This document shows, piece by piece, positions 1-6,588 of a stretch of 13,164 bases of DNA (positions are counted from its first letter, which is position 1; each line of letters begins with the position of its first letter). The DNA is from Burkholderiaceae bacterium (GTDB lineage: Bacteria > Pseudomonadota > Gammaproteobacteria > Burkholderiales > Burkholderiaceae_E), in the NCBI GenBank assembly GCA_019428955.1, contig JAHYJF010000074.1:1-13164 (forward strand), in the 5' to 3' direction. A program made the position numbers and the translations under genes. Below the pieces are notes generated by a model. The model searched no databases, had not been told where the DNA came from, and was given only the letters and a program-made list of their open reading frames with translations.

Positions 1-330
1 ATCGGGCTGATCAGTGTCGGCAATGAAAAACCCGAAGCCGTCACGGTGGCCCTGGACCTTGCCTGCGATCAGATCAATCTTGCTGGCCAGCAACAGCGCG
101 CCCTTGCGATTGGGCATCAACTCGCCGTCGCGCTCCATGGCACGCAAACGACGCTGGAACGGATCCATGGCGTCGCCGGCGACCATCAGCCGCTCGCCGA
201 GATCGTTGGACATCAGGGGCACACCGGCCTCGGTGAGGCAAGCCAGGATTTCGGCCCGAGTGGGTGGGGCTCCTGGCTCGCGCCCATCATGATCGGCGGC
301 GCTGCTTCGGGTCGGACGTCTGGTGGCCAT
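1..330 (-). CDS. rnr: Ribonuclease R, N-terminal 110 codons (runs off the window)
   Basis: RNase R is a processive 3'-to-5' exoribonuclease of the RNB family that degrades structured RNA and takes part in rRNA and mRNA quality control. Only the N-terminus is present; the catalytic RNB domain would lie beyond position 1. Visible parts: a basic head (MATRRPTRSS), then a winged-helix segment of the RNase R N-terminal type at about residues 23-75, with the family-typical string RRLRAMERDGEL, and the start of the first cold-shock/OB domain, GKVQGHRDGFGFFIAD, at about 89-104. The frame is open from the ATG at 330 to the window edge. No other ATG fits this frame upstream and no strong Shine-Dalgarno is seen, so the exact start is moderately sure. 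In related genomes rnr lies downstream of purA, often next to tRNA-Leu and followed by rlmB, which agrees with this context. Confidence 0.9.
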   Translation of the reverse strand, partial: MATRRPTRSSAADHDGREPGAPPTRAEILACLTEAGVPLMSNDLGERLMVAGDAMDPFQRRLRAMERDGELMPNRKGALLLASKIDLIAGKVQGHRDGFGFFIADTDQPD

Positions 331-370
331 CAGGAGGCATCCCCGGAGATGGCTGAAAGGCGCTCGGCGT

Positions 371-398
371 TTGACAAATTTCGACAGACCATTACACT
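371..398 (+). promoter_or_regulatory. Sigma-70-type promoter for tRNA-Leu
   Basis: A perfect -35 hexamer TTGACA (371-376) is followed, after 16 bases, by TACACT (393-398), which matches the -10 consensus at four of six positions. The predicted start is near 405, giving a leader of about 49 bases before the mature tRNA at 454. The bases just after the -10 are C-rich (CGTCCCC), as in the GC-rich discriminators of stringently controlled stable-RNA promoters. The stringent control is inference from this similarity. No other promoter of this quality was noticed just upstream of the tRNA. Confidence 0.65.
391..396 (-). promoter_or_regulatory. Possible -10 element for rnr, opposed to the tRNA promoter
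   Basis: Read on the minus strand, 396-391 is TGTAAT, five of six matches to the -10 consensus. No good -35 lies 16-18 bases upstream, so this is weak. If used, it would start rnr transcription near 384 and give a leader of about 54 bases. It overlaps the -10 of the plus-strand tRNA promoter, so the two could not be occupied at once. Confidence 0.2.
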
Positions 399-453
399 TC
401 GTCCCCTTGCAAGCGCCGATTGTTTGCGGTTGATAACGGGCGGCGTCGGCAGT

Positions 454-540
454 GCCCAGATGGCGGAATTGGTAGACGCACTAGGTTCAGGTCCTAGCGC
501 CCGCAAGGGTGTGGAGGTTCGAGTCCTCTTCTGGGCACCA
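454..540 (+). tRNA. tRNA-Leu (anticodon CAG), CCA encoded
   Basis: An 87-base class II tRNA. The acceptor stem GCCCAGA (454-460) pairs perfectly with TCTGGGC (530-536), followed by discriminator A and encoded CCA. The D-arm contains TGGCGGAATTGGTAGACGCA. The anticodon stem CTAGG/CCTAG encloses the loop TTCAGGT, giving anticodon CAG, which reads CUG, normally the main leucine codon in GC-rich genomes. A long variable arm (GCGCCCGCAAGGGTGT) and a standard T-arm with GGTTCGAGTCC follow. It lies on the strand opposite to the genes on both sides. No intrinsic terminator follows: the only T-run (582-587) has no convincing hairpin before it. Confidence 0.98.
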
Positions 541-714
541 TCTAATACCCCCTGTGACGCATCACCAGCGCGGGTTTCCAATTTTTTCCCCTCCCAGCAC
601 ACCACCACGCTACTGCCGCCAGGGCGGCCGCGAGCAAATTCCTGGCTTCGTGGTTCGCGACCAAGAGCATGTTTCGAGTGGTCGATTATCGCCCATCACT
701 GCGCTTGGGCGTAA

Positions 715-1113
715 TGGCCCACGCCCGCGAACTGGCGGGCCCGTGCGGCGGTCCTGAAAGACTCGGATTTCCTGCCCGCCTACAACACGCTGGCGGTGAT
801 CTATCGCCGCCATGGCGACCTGGTCCATGCCGAGCGCCTGGCGCGCATGCTGCTCGCCCGAGCACCCGACAATCCGACCTTCATCGCCAACCTCGCGACG
901 GTACTGAGCTCTGCCGGCAAGCAGCAGGAGACCCTGGCATTGACGCAGAAGCTGCGCCGCATCGAACCCTATCCACCTTTCTATTTCGTCGACCAGGGGC
1001 GGAACGCTCTGAACAGTGGCAATCGCTACGCCGCCAAGCTCGAACGGCTGCGTGCGCACCTCGACCAGTTGCCGTACGTGCGCGAGCGGACCCTCAACCC
1101 CAACGGGTCTTGA
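715..1113 (+). pseudogene. Decayed TPR protein gene, internal fragment
   Basis: An open stretch of 132 codons follows an in-frame TAA (712-714) and encodes TPR-like sequence, for example FLPAYNTLAVIYRRHGDL and NPTFIANLATVLSSAGK, then IEPYPPFYFVDQGRNALNSG. This resembles the C-terminal TPR part of transglutaminase/TPR proteins known in Proteobacteria; that family link is from memory. There is no plausible start: the first GTG (796) sits inside a TPR helix and has no ribosome-binding site in front. Similarity begins sharply near 733, with unrelated sequence upstream, and fades after PYVRE, so the gene lacks both its N-terminal domains and its true C-terminus. Its stop falls 20 bases inside the convergent phosphoribosyltransferase gene. 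A truncated relic is the best reading; a short expressed TPR protein is less likely. Confidence 0.6.
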
Positions 1114-1115
1114 GG
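1092..1115. other. Palindrome covering two convergent stop codons
   Basis: CCTCAA (1092-1097) is the inverted repeat of TTGAGG (1110-1115), with a possible inner CCC/GGG pairing around an AAC loop. The minus-strand stop of the phosphoribosyltransferase (1096-1094) and the plus-strand stop of the TPR relic (1111-1113) both lie within the arms. There is no T-run on either side, so it does not qualify as a standard intrinsic terminator, though it could stabilise a 3' end. Confidence 0.3.
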
Positions 1116-1600
1116 TCGGCCGGGCGCATGTGGTCGTACTCCTCGAACGGCTGATGAATCCAGGGGTTCGTCGGCAGATTCTCGATGTAGTAATCGGGTT
1201 CGGCAACTGATGCGCCCTTGCGCCAGATAACCGCCGAGCGAATCTCCTTGACCTGCGGGTAGCGCTTTTTCAACTCCGGCAGGACTTCGACCAGCGTAGC
1301 ACCCGAATCGACCAGATCGTCGACCAACAGCCAGTTGCCGCCAGGCAGCGGCTGCGCCGAGCTCAAGTGCTCGGCAATCATCAGGCGGCTCTGGCGGGTA
1401 CCCTCTTCCTCGCGGTAGGAGCTGGTAAAGATCACGCCCAGCGGCCGATCGAACATCCTCGACATCACGTCGCCGATGCGCAGGCCACCGCGCGCGAGGC
1501 AAACGATCGCGTCGAAATGCCAGGCTGACTCCCAAACCCGAAGGGTGAGCTTTTCGATCAGGCGGTTGTACTCGTCCCAGGAAACGTAGAGATCTTTCAT
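1094..1600 (-). CDS. Purine-type phosphoribosyltransferase
   Basis: A 168-residue type I phosphoribosyltransferase of the COG2236 kind, often annotated as xanthine or hypoxanthine phosphoribosyltransferase. These enzymes join a free purine base to PRPP to make the nucleotide. The PRPP-binding signature LLVDDLVDSGATL lies at residues 91-103, with the two acidic residues followed by the small-residue loop. An upstream ARGGLRIGD stretch (36-44) forms the usual first phosphate-binding loop, and REEEGTRQSR (63-72) fits the flexible hood. A good Shine-Dalgarno (AGGAGAAGG) precedes the ATG by about 8 bases. It is 25 bases downstream of purA, so co-expression of purine salvage with AMP synthesis is likely. 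Base specificity cannot be read from sequence alone. The end overlaps the convergent TPR relic by 20 bases. Confidence 0.88.
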   Translation of the reverse strand: MKDLYVSWDEYNRLIEKLTLRVWESAWHFDAIVCLARGGLRIGDVMSRMFDRPLGVIFTSSYREEEGTRQSRLMIAEHLSSAQPLPGGNWLLVDDLVDSGATLVEVLPELKKRYPQVKEIRSAVIWRKGASVAEPDYYIENLPTNPWIHQPFEEYDHMRPADLKTRWG

Positions 1601-1625
1601 GCCGCTAACCTTCTCCTGAAGGCAA

Positions 1626-2918
1626 TCACTCGAACGGGTGGCGGATTAGAATCGTCTCGTCGCGGTCCGGACCGGTCGAAACCAGGTCGATCCTGCTGCC
1701 CGACACCTCGGCCAGTCGCGCCAGGTAGCGCTGTGCATTGGCCGGCAGCTGATCGAAACTGGTGACGCCGAACGTCGACTCGCTCCAGCCCGGCATTTCC
1801 TCATAGATCGGCACGCACTTGGCAACCGCATCGGCGCCCAGAGGCAGGATGTCGACCCGGCTGCCGTCGACGTCGTAGCCCACGCACAGCTTCACACTCG
1901 TCATGCCGTCGAGCACGTCGAGCTTGGTCACGCACAGTCCCGAAACCCCGTTCAACTGGATCGAGCGGCGCAGAGCGGGCGCGTCGAACCAGCCACAGCG
2001 CCGCGGTCTCCCGGTGACTGCACCAAACTCGTTGCCCCGCTTGGAGAGCAAGCTACCGACTTCGTCGAGCAGTTCGGTCGGGAACGGCCCCGACCCGACG
2101 CGGGTGGTGTAGGCCTTGACGATTCCCAGCACGTACTCGAGACGCTGCGGCCCGACTCCGGAACCAGCGGCAGCCGCCCCGGCGACACAGTTGGAACTGG
2201 TCACGTACGGATAGGTGCCATGGTCGACGTCGAGCAGCGCACCCTGCGCCCCTTCGAAGAGCAGCCGGTCGCCGCGCGCCATCGCGGCGGCGAGCAGTGC
2301 GCCGACGTCGGCGATCATGGGCTTCATCTGCTGGCCGAATTCGAGCGCCTCGTCGGCGATGCGTTGGGGGTCGAGCGCCGGCGCACCAAGATACTTGGTG
2401 AGCACGAAATTGTGTAGATCCATGACCTCGGCGAGCCGCTCACGGAATCGTTCCGGGAACATCAGGTCGCCTACCCGCAGGGCACGCCGTGCCACCTTGT
2501 CTTCGTAGGCCGGGCCGATGCCGCGGCCGGTGGTGCCGATCTTGGCATCGCCGCGCCGCGTCTCGCGCGCTTTGTCCAATGCGACGTGGTAGGGCATGAT
2601 CAGCACCGAAGCCTCGCTGATGCGCAGGCGGTCGCGCACCACGACTCCGGCCTCTTCAAGCTCGGCGATCTCGGTGAGCAGCGCTTCGGGAGACACCACC
2701 ACACCGTTGCCGATGTAGCAGATGGTATCGGGGCGCATCATCCCGGAAGGAATCAGGCGCAAGACCCGTTTGCGACCACCGATTACCAGCGTGTGGCCGG
2801 CATTGTGACCGCCCTGGAAGCGAACCACGCCCTGCGCCGACTCGCCGAGCCAGTCGACGATCTTGCCCTTGCCCTCGTCCCCCCATTGGGAGCCGATGAT
2901 CACTACATTCTTGGCCAT
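1626..2918 (-). CDS. purA: Adenylosuccinate synthetase
   Basis: PurA catalyses the GTP-dependent condensation of IMP with aspartate to adenylosuccinate, the first committed step to AMP, in the cytoplasm. The 430-residue length is normal. Signature stretches: GSQWGDEGKGK at residues 9-19 with the catalytic Asp14; GGHNAGHT at 36-43 with the catalytic His42; GTTGRGIGPAYEDK for IMP binding; FEGAQGALLDVDHGTYPYV in the middle; AVTGRPRRCGWFD; and STGPDRDETI near the C-terminus, the guanine-binding region. The frame stays open upstream to a spurious start at 3002, but MAKNVVIIGSQW is the conserved N-terminus, so the ATG at 2918 is chosen. It follows the hisZ stop by one base with AGGAA just upstream, so translation is probably coupled to hisZ. 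Confidence 0.98.
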   Translation of the reverse strand: MAKNVVIIGSQWGDEGKGKIVDWLGESAQGVVRFQGGHNAGHTLVIGGRKRVLRLIPSGMMRPDTICYIGNGVVVSPEALLTEIAELEEAGVVVRDRLRISEASVLIMPYHVALDKARETRRGDAKIGTTGRGIGPAYEDKVARRALRVGDLMFPERFRERLAEVMDLHNFVLTKYLGAPALDPQRIADEALEFGQQMKPMIADVGALLAAAMARGDRLLFEGAQGALLDVDHGTYPYVTSSNCVAGAAAAGSGVGPQRLEYVLGIVKAYTTRVGSGPFPTELLDEVGSLLSKRGNEFGAVTGRPRRCGWFDAPALRRSIQLNGVSGLCVTKLDVLDGMTSVKLCVGYDVDGSRVDILPLGADAVAKCVPIYEEMPGWSESTFGVTSFDQLPANAQRYLARLAEVSGSRIDLVSTGPDRDETILIRHPFE

Positions 2919-2919
2919 T

Positions 2920-4116
2920 TCAAATTCCTGATATCGGGCGTAGTGCCCATTCACCGTCGGTGTGCACGAGTTCACGATCGAATGCGAACTCCTGCCGTTC
3001 ATGTTCCTGTCCCGGCATTACCTGGACCACCACCTCACCGCTGGCGCGCAGTGCTGCAATAACAGCGCGCAAATTAATGTCATCCAGCCAGGGAGCGCTA
3101 ATCGCCGGCAACCGCTCCGAGGCACCGGTCAACTCCGCCAGGGCGCGCAATTCGAGCGAAAAACCAGTGGCCGCACGATCGCGTCCAAACGCGGCCCCGA
3201 CCCCGTCATAACGACCTCCCCGAGCTACCGAGGTGCTTGCCGCGATTGAGTTCGGCACCGCATCGGCGTAAGCGGCGAAGCTGACCCCATTGTGGTAGCG
3301 ATAGCCCCGCAAGTCGGCGAGGTCGATCGACAAGGTGACCTCCGGAAGTTCGCGCCACAGGCTCGCGACGCAGATTCGTTCGAGCTCGTCGAGCGCCGCG
3401 CGCACCAGGGGCAACGGCGGCAGCACCGAGCGCGCCCGAGTCAGCACCGATTGCTCGCCGAGCGCCGGCCCGTAAAGTCCCGGCAACGCGAGCATTGAAT
3501 CGCGCTGCAGCGGCGGGCGGCAAGCCAGCAGGCTGGCGAGATCCGGCAGGTCCTTGCGCAGCAGCAGTGTATAGAGTTCGTTTTCGTCCAGCCCCGATTC
3601 GATGGCCAGAAGCGCAGGCACGATCGCCGCGTGGCTGAGGTCGACACGCACCTCTTTCAGCCCGGCGCGCGCCAGCGAGCGGATCATCAATTCCAGCACT
3701 TCGAGATCGGCTTCGTGACCGGCATGGCCGTAGATCTCGGCGCCGACCTGGAGCGGTTCCCGGCTGGCAAAGTGTCCCGCCGGCCGCGCGTGGAGCACCG
3801 AGCCACCGTAGCACAAGCGCGCAACACCGCTGCGATTGAGCAGATGGGCATCGATACGCGCCACCTGGGGCGTCATGTCGGCGCGCACGCCCAGGGTGCG
3901 GCCGGAGAGCTGGTCGACGAGCTTGTAGGTGCGCAACAGCAATTCGCCGCCGGCGCCGGTGAGCAGCGAGTCGAGATACTCGACCAGCGGCGGCATCACC
4001 AGTTCGTAACCGTAGCTGCGATAGAGATCGAGCAGATTGCGCCGCAACTCCTCGATGCGGCGCGCTTCGGACGGCAGGGCATCCGCGATATTTTCGGGCA
4101 ACAGCCAGCGGGGCAT
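2920..4116 (-). CDS. hisZ: ATP phosphoribosyltransferase regulatory subunit
   Basis: HisZ is a catalytically dead paralogue of histidyl-tRNA synthetase that assembles with short-form HisG to make the first enzyme of histidine synthesis and mediates feedback control by histidine. The protein has 398 residues. It keeps the class II synthetase core (MPRWLLPENIADALPSEA at the N-terminus, LGVRADMTPQVARIDAH at 75-91, GGRYDG at 300-305) but ends without the C-terminal anticodon-binding domain of HisS. The start ATG at 4116 matches the conserved MPRW start; a GTG at 4137 is the alternative but would sit in the loop of a hairpin. HisG is not in the window; its need here is inferred from the family. 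The stretch before GGRYDG (DAVPNSIAASTSVA) seems longer than in relatives I recall. Linkage hflC-hisZ-purA is common in beta- and gammaproteobacteria. Confidence 0.95.
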   Translation of the reverse strand: MPRWLLPENIADALPSEARRIEELRRNLLDLYRSYGYELVMPPLVEYLDSLLTGAGGELLLRTYKLVDQLSGRTLGVRADMTPQVARIDAHLLNRSGVARLCYGGSVLHARPAGHFASREPLQVGAEIYGHAGHEADLEVLELMIRSLARAGLKEVRVDLSHAAIVPALLAIESGLDENELYTLLLRKDLPDLASLLACRPPLQRDSMLALPGLYGPALGEQSVLTRARSVLPPLPLVRAALDELERICVASLWRELPEVTLSIDLADLRGYRYHNGVSFAAYADAVPNSIAASTSVARGGRYDGVGAAFGRDRAATGFSLELRALAELTGASERLPAISAPWLDDINLRAVIAALRASGEVVVQVMPGQEHERQEFAFDRELVHTDGEWALRPISGI

Positions 4117-4128
4117 GGTCGGTCGATT

Positions 4129-4142
4129 CCGGCTCACGCCGG
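4129..4142 (-). promoter_or_regulatory. Hairpin with GNRA tetraloop before hisZ
   Basis: On the minus strand 4142-4129 reads CCGGC-GTGA-GCCGG, a perfect 5-base-pair GC stem with a GUGA (GNRA-class) loop. It ends 12 bases before the hisZ ATG, and the weak Shine-Dalgarno-like GGAA begins within its 3' arm. It could hinder ribosome entry or protect the RNA between DUF2065 and hisZ. There is no U-run, so it is not an intrinsic terminator. Confidence 0.35.
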
Positions 4143-4161
4143 GCAGCGGAAAATGGTTATT

Positions 4162-4344
4162 TTAGATGACTATCAGCACCAGCCCGAGAAGCGCGGCGCC
4201 AAGCCCGATAAAACGGATCTGGCCGTCGCGCAAACCGGCGATCTGGAGGAACATCGCACGCCACTGCGCCGGTGCGATCAAGGGCATCAGCCCCTCGAAA
4301 ACCAGCATCAGACCCAAAGCCGTAATGAGCAGTCCGGAACTCAT
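4162..4344 (-). CDS. Small two-helix membrane protein, DUF2065 (YjeT-like)
   Basis: A 60-residue inner-membrane protein of the DUF2065 family (E. coli YjeT is the counterpart next to hflC and purA). Function is unknown. Two hydrophobic helices are clear, at about residues 4-24 and 43-60, joined by a short loop, PAQWRAMFLQIAGLRDGQIR, which carries the conserved family region. The protein ends right after the second helix. The start is the ATG at 4344, with GGAG 8 bases upstream; an adjacent GTG at 4347 is a close alternative. It lies 22 bases after hflC, so it is likely in the same transcript. Position suggests, without proof, a link to the HflK/HflC-FtsH membrane complex. Confidence 0.88.
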   Translation of the reverse strand: MSSGLLITALGLMLVFEGLMPLIAPAQWRAMFLQIAGLRDGQIRFIGLGAALLGLVLIVI

Positions 4345-4366
4345 CACACCGACTCCAAGGCCACGA

Positions 4367-5248
4367 TTACTTCAGGCGGCCGCCGCTAGACCCCTTGAAA
4401 AACTTGAAAAATTCCGCCGACGGGTCAACCACCATGACATCGCTGCGGTTGGCAAAGGAACCCCGATAGGCCTCGAGAGAGCGGTAGAACTCGGCGAATT
4501 CAGGATTGCGGCCGAAGGCCTCGGCGTAAAGCGACGCTGCCTTGGCGTCGCCCTCGCCCTTCATGCGCTGGGCGTCGCGATAAGCCTCGGCCAGCAGCAC
4601 CTCGCGTTGACGGTCGGCGTCGGCGCGAATCTTCTCCGACTCGGCGGCGCCAGTCGCGCGTCGCTCGTTGGCAACGCGCTTGCGCTCGGACTGCATCCTG
4701 GCGAACACCCGCTCCTGAACGTTGGGCTCGAAATCGACCCGCTTGAGGCGGACATCGACAATGTCGACCCCAATGGTCTTGGAATCGTCGCGCACCTTGG
4801 TGCTGACCTTCTCGACCAGCTTGTCGCGCTGCTCGGAAACCACGTCGGCCATGGTCATCTTGGCCACTTCGTTCTGCAAGGCGTCACGAAGGATCCGCAG
4901 GATGCGGTCCTGCGCGACCCGTTCACTGCCCTGCACTGAGCGAATGTAGGCGGTAGGATCGACAATCCGCCACTTGATGTACGAATCCAGCAGGACGTTG
5001 ACCTTTTCCGAGGTCACGAAGCGGTCGATCTCCGAGTTGTCGATCGTCAGGATCCGCTTGTCGTAATAGTCGACGTTCTGGAAAGGGGCCGGCAGCTTGA
5101 AGTACAAGCCGGGCTTATCGATCACTTCGCGGATCTCGCCCAGGGCGTACTTGATGGCGAACTGGCGCTGGTCGACGATGAAGATCATCGACTGGGCAAG
5201 GCCCAGAACAACCAGTACGCCGACGATGATGGGAAGCAGACGGTTCAT
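4367..5248 (-). CDS. hflC: HflC, SPFH-domain partner of FtsH
   Basis: HflC and HflK form a large membrane-anchored cage around the FtsH protease, with the SPFH domains on the periplasmic side, and modulate turnover of membrane proteins. The protein has 293 residues, as usual. One N-terminal transmembrane helix (about 4-24) is followed by the SPFH/band 7 domain: QRQFAIKYALGEI near 27-39, GLYFKLPAPFQNVDYYDKR near 47-65, and LLDSYIKWRIVDP. A charged helical region rich in Glu, Arg and Ala (about 160-240) fits the coiled-coil wall, and the C-terminus has the family-typical RSDVMVVDPSAEFFKFF. The ATG at 5248 follows the hflK stop by 32 bases, with a weak ribosome-binding site. The hflK-hflC order is nearly universal. 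Confidence 0.97.
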   Translation of the reverse strand: MNRLLPIIVGVLVVLGLAQSMIFIVDQRQFAIKYALGEIREVIDKPGLYFKLPAPFQNVDYYDKRILTIDNSEIDRFVTSEKVNVLLDSYIKWRIVDPTAYIRSVQGSERVAQDRILRILRDALQNEVAKMTMADVVSEQRDKLVEKVSTKVRDDSKTIGVDIVDVRLKRVDFEPNVQERVFARMQSERKRVANERRATGAAESEKIRADADRQREVLLAEAYRDAQRMKGEGDAKAASLYAEAFGRNPEFAEFYRSLEAYRGSFANRSDVMVVDPSAEFFKFFKGSSGGRLK

Positions 5249-5280
5249 CTTGGGTTCCGAATCTGGTTTCGTTCAGGGGC

Positions 5281-6555
5281 TCAGCGAACTGGCCGCTCGC
5301 GATTTCTGGTGAGCGAACGGCTATCGACCGGCACGCTGCTCGACGGCGCCGCCGCCGGCTGGGTCCCAGCCAGGCCCGCCGCCGCCGAGGCGCCAGGGCC
5401 ACCCGCGTCGGGGTGCTGAATCAGCTTGTCGAGCGGCAGATAAAGCAGGTTGCCGGAGGACTTCGAGTCGACGTAAAGCTTGCTGACACTGGAGAAGACC
5501 TGCTGCATCGTCTCCAGATACATGCGGTCGCGCGTTACCTGCGGAGCCTTGCTGTACTCGGCCAGCACCTGCTTGAAGCGCGAAGCGTCACCGGTGGCGG
5601 TCGCGATGATCCGCTGGCGATAGCCGTCGGCCTCCTGACTCACCCGGGCGGCGGCACCGCCGGCCTTGGGAATCACGTCGTTGGCGTAGGCCTGGCCTTC
5701 GTTGATCAGTCGCTGGCGATCCTGGGCCGCCTTGTTGGCGTCCTCGAATGCTTCCTGAACCTGTTCCGGCGGTTGGACCTGCTGGATGGTGACGTCGATG
5801 ATCGTCAGTCCGGCGCCGTAACGATCGACCAGAGCCTGGATCAGGTCCCTGGCCTTGCGGGCGACGACGTCCTTCTCTTCATAGAGCACCTGGTCGATGC
5901 TCGAGCGTCCGACGACCTCGCGCATCGCGGTTTCCGCCGCCTGGCGGGCGATTTCTTCCGGCACCGGCCCGAGGTTGTTGTTGAACAGGTAGTCCTTGGG
6001 ATTACCGACCCGGTACTGGACCGCGAACTGCATGTCGACTATGCTCTGGTCCCGCGTGAGCATCAGCGCCTCGCGCGGTTGCTTGTTGCGGACCCCGTTG
6101 CGGTAGCCGATCTCGACCGTGCGCAGCTGCTGCCGGTTGACGATTTCGTTGGTCTCGATCGGGTACGGCATCCGCCAGGTGAAGCCCGCCCGGTCGATCT
6201 GGTTGGCGTACTGGCCAAAGCGCAGCACGATCGACGACTGGCCTTCCTGGACGATGTAGAAACCGCTGCCGAGCCAGAGCAGCAACGCCGCCAGCACCAG
6301 CACCCCCGCACCCATCGCGGCACCCTTGGCCGACGGGCCGTCACCGCGCGGCCGGCCACCATCGCCACCCCCGCCGCCGCGGCCCTTGCCGAACAGCCCG
6401 TTGAGGCGGCGATTGAAATCGCGCCAGATCTCGTCGAGATCGGGAGGACCCTCGAGATCAGGCCGACGCGGCGGCCGGTCGGAACCGTTGCCGCCCTGGT
6501 TCTGACCCCAGCCGGGATCGTTCAATGAAAAGATGTTTCGGACGTTATTCCACAT
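5281..6555 (-). CDS. hflK: HflK, SPFH-domain partner of FtsH
   Basis: Partner of HflC in the FtsH-regulating membrane complex. The protein has 424 residues. The cytoplasmic N-terminal part is rich in Gly, Pro and Arg, and contains GPPDLDEIWRDF (36-47), the conserved HflK_N motif, then a run of five glycines (60-64). One transmembrane helix lies at about 79-99, followed by the SPFH domain (FYIVQEGQSSIVLRFGQY; RVGNPKDYLFNNN) and a helical region (PPEQVQEAFEDANKAAQDR). The C-terminus LLYLPLDKLIQHPD matches the family, followed by a low-complexity Ala/Pro/Ser tail. The ATG at 6555 has no strong Shine-Dalgarno. Relatives I recall begin near SLNDPGW, about ten residues in, so the start is somewhat uncertain. 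It lies 33 bases after hflX. Confidence 0.95.
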   Translation of the reverse strand: MWNNVRNIFSLNDPGWGQNQGGNGSDRPPRRPDLEGPPDLDEIWRDFNRRLNGLFGKGRGGGGGDGGRPRGDGPSAKGAAMGAGVLVLAALLLWLGSGFYIVQEGQSSIVLRFGQYANQIDRAGFTWRMPYPIETNEIVNRQQLRTVEIGYRNGVRNKQPREALMLTRDQSIVDMQFAVQYRVGNPKDYLFNNNLGPVPEEIARQAAETAMREVVGRSSIDQVLYEEKDVVARKARDLIQALVDRYGAGLTIIDVTIQQVQPPEQVQEAFEDANKAAQDRQRLINEGQAYANDVIPKAGGAAARVSQEADGYRQRIIATATGDASRFKQVLAEYSKAPQVTRDRMYLETMQQVFSSVSKLYVDSKSSGNLLYLPLDKLIQHPDAGGPGASAAAGLAGTQPAAAPSSSVPVDSRSLTRNRERPVR

Positions 6556-6588
6556 GGCTCGCCACGAAGGAAGGAATCGGTATGGGAA

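Noticed and set aside
554..587. Intrinsic terminator after tRNA-Leu
   Set aside because: There is a T-run at 582-587, but the only nearby hairpin (GTGA/TCAC, 554-565) has a 4-bp stem and is 16 bases away.
615..628. GCCGC/GCGGC hairpin downstream of the tRNA
   Set aside because: Short GC stem in GC-rich DNA with no T-run on either strand; nothing marks it as functional.
517..680. Possible attachment-site duplication of the tRNA 3' end
   Set aside because: The best internal repeat is 7 bases (TTCGAGT near 520 and 675), which is expected by chance; no integrase gene is present.
46..714. 222-codon plus-strand frame running through the rnr start and the tRNA
   Set aside because: It reads straight through the tRNA-Leu gene and antisense to rnr, so it cannot be a normal gene; its end only gives the stop before the TPR relic.
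2919..3002. Upstream extension of purA by 28 codons
   Set aside because: It lies in the hisZ coding end and adds residues before the conserved MAKNVVIIGSQW start.
5413..6528. 371-codon plus-strand open frame opposite hflK
   Set aside because: Codon-bias shadow of hflK in a GC-rich genome, with no recognisable domain or ribosome-binding site.
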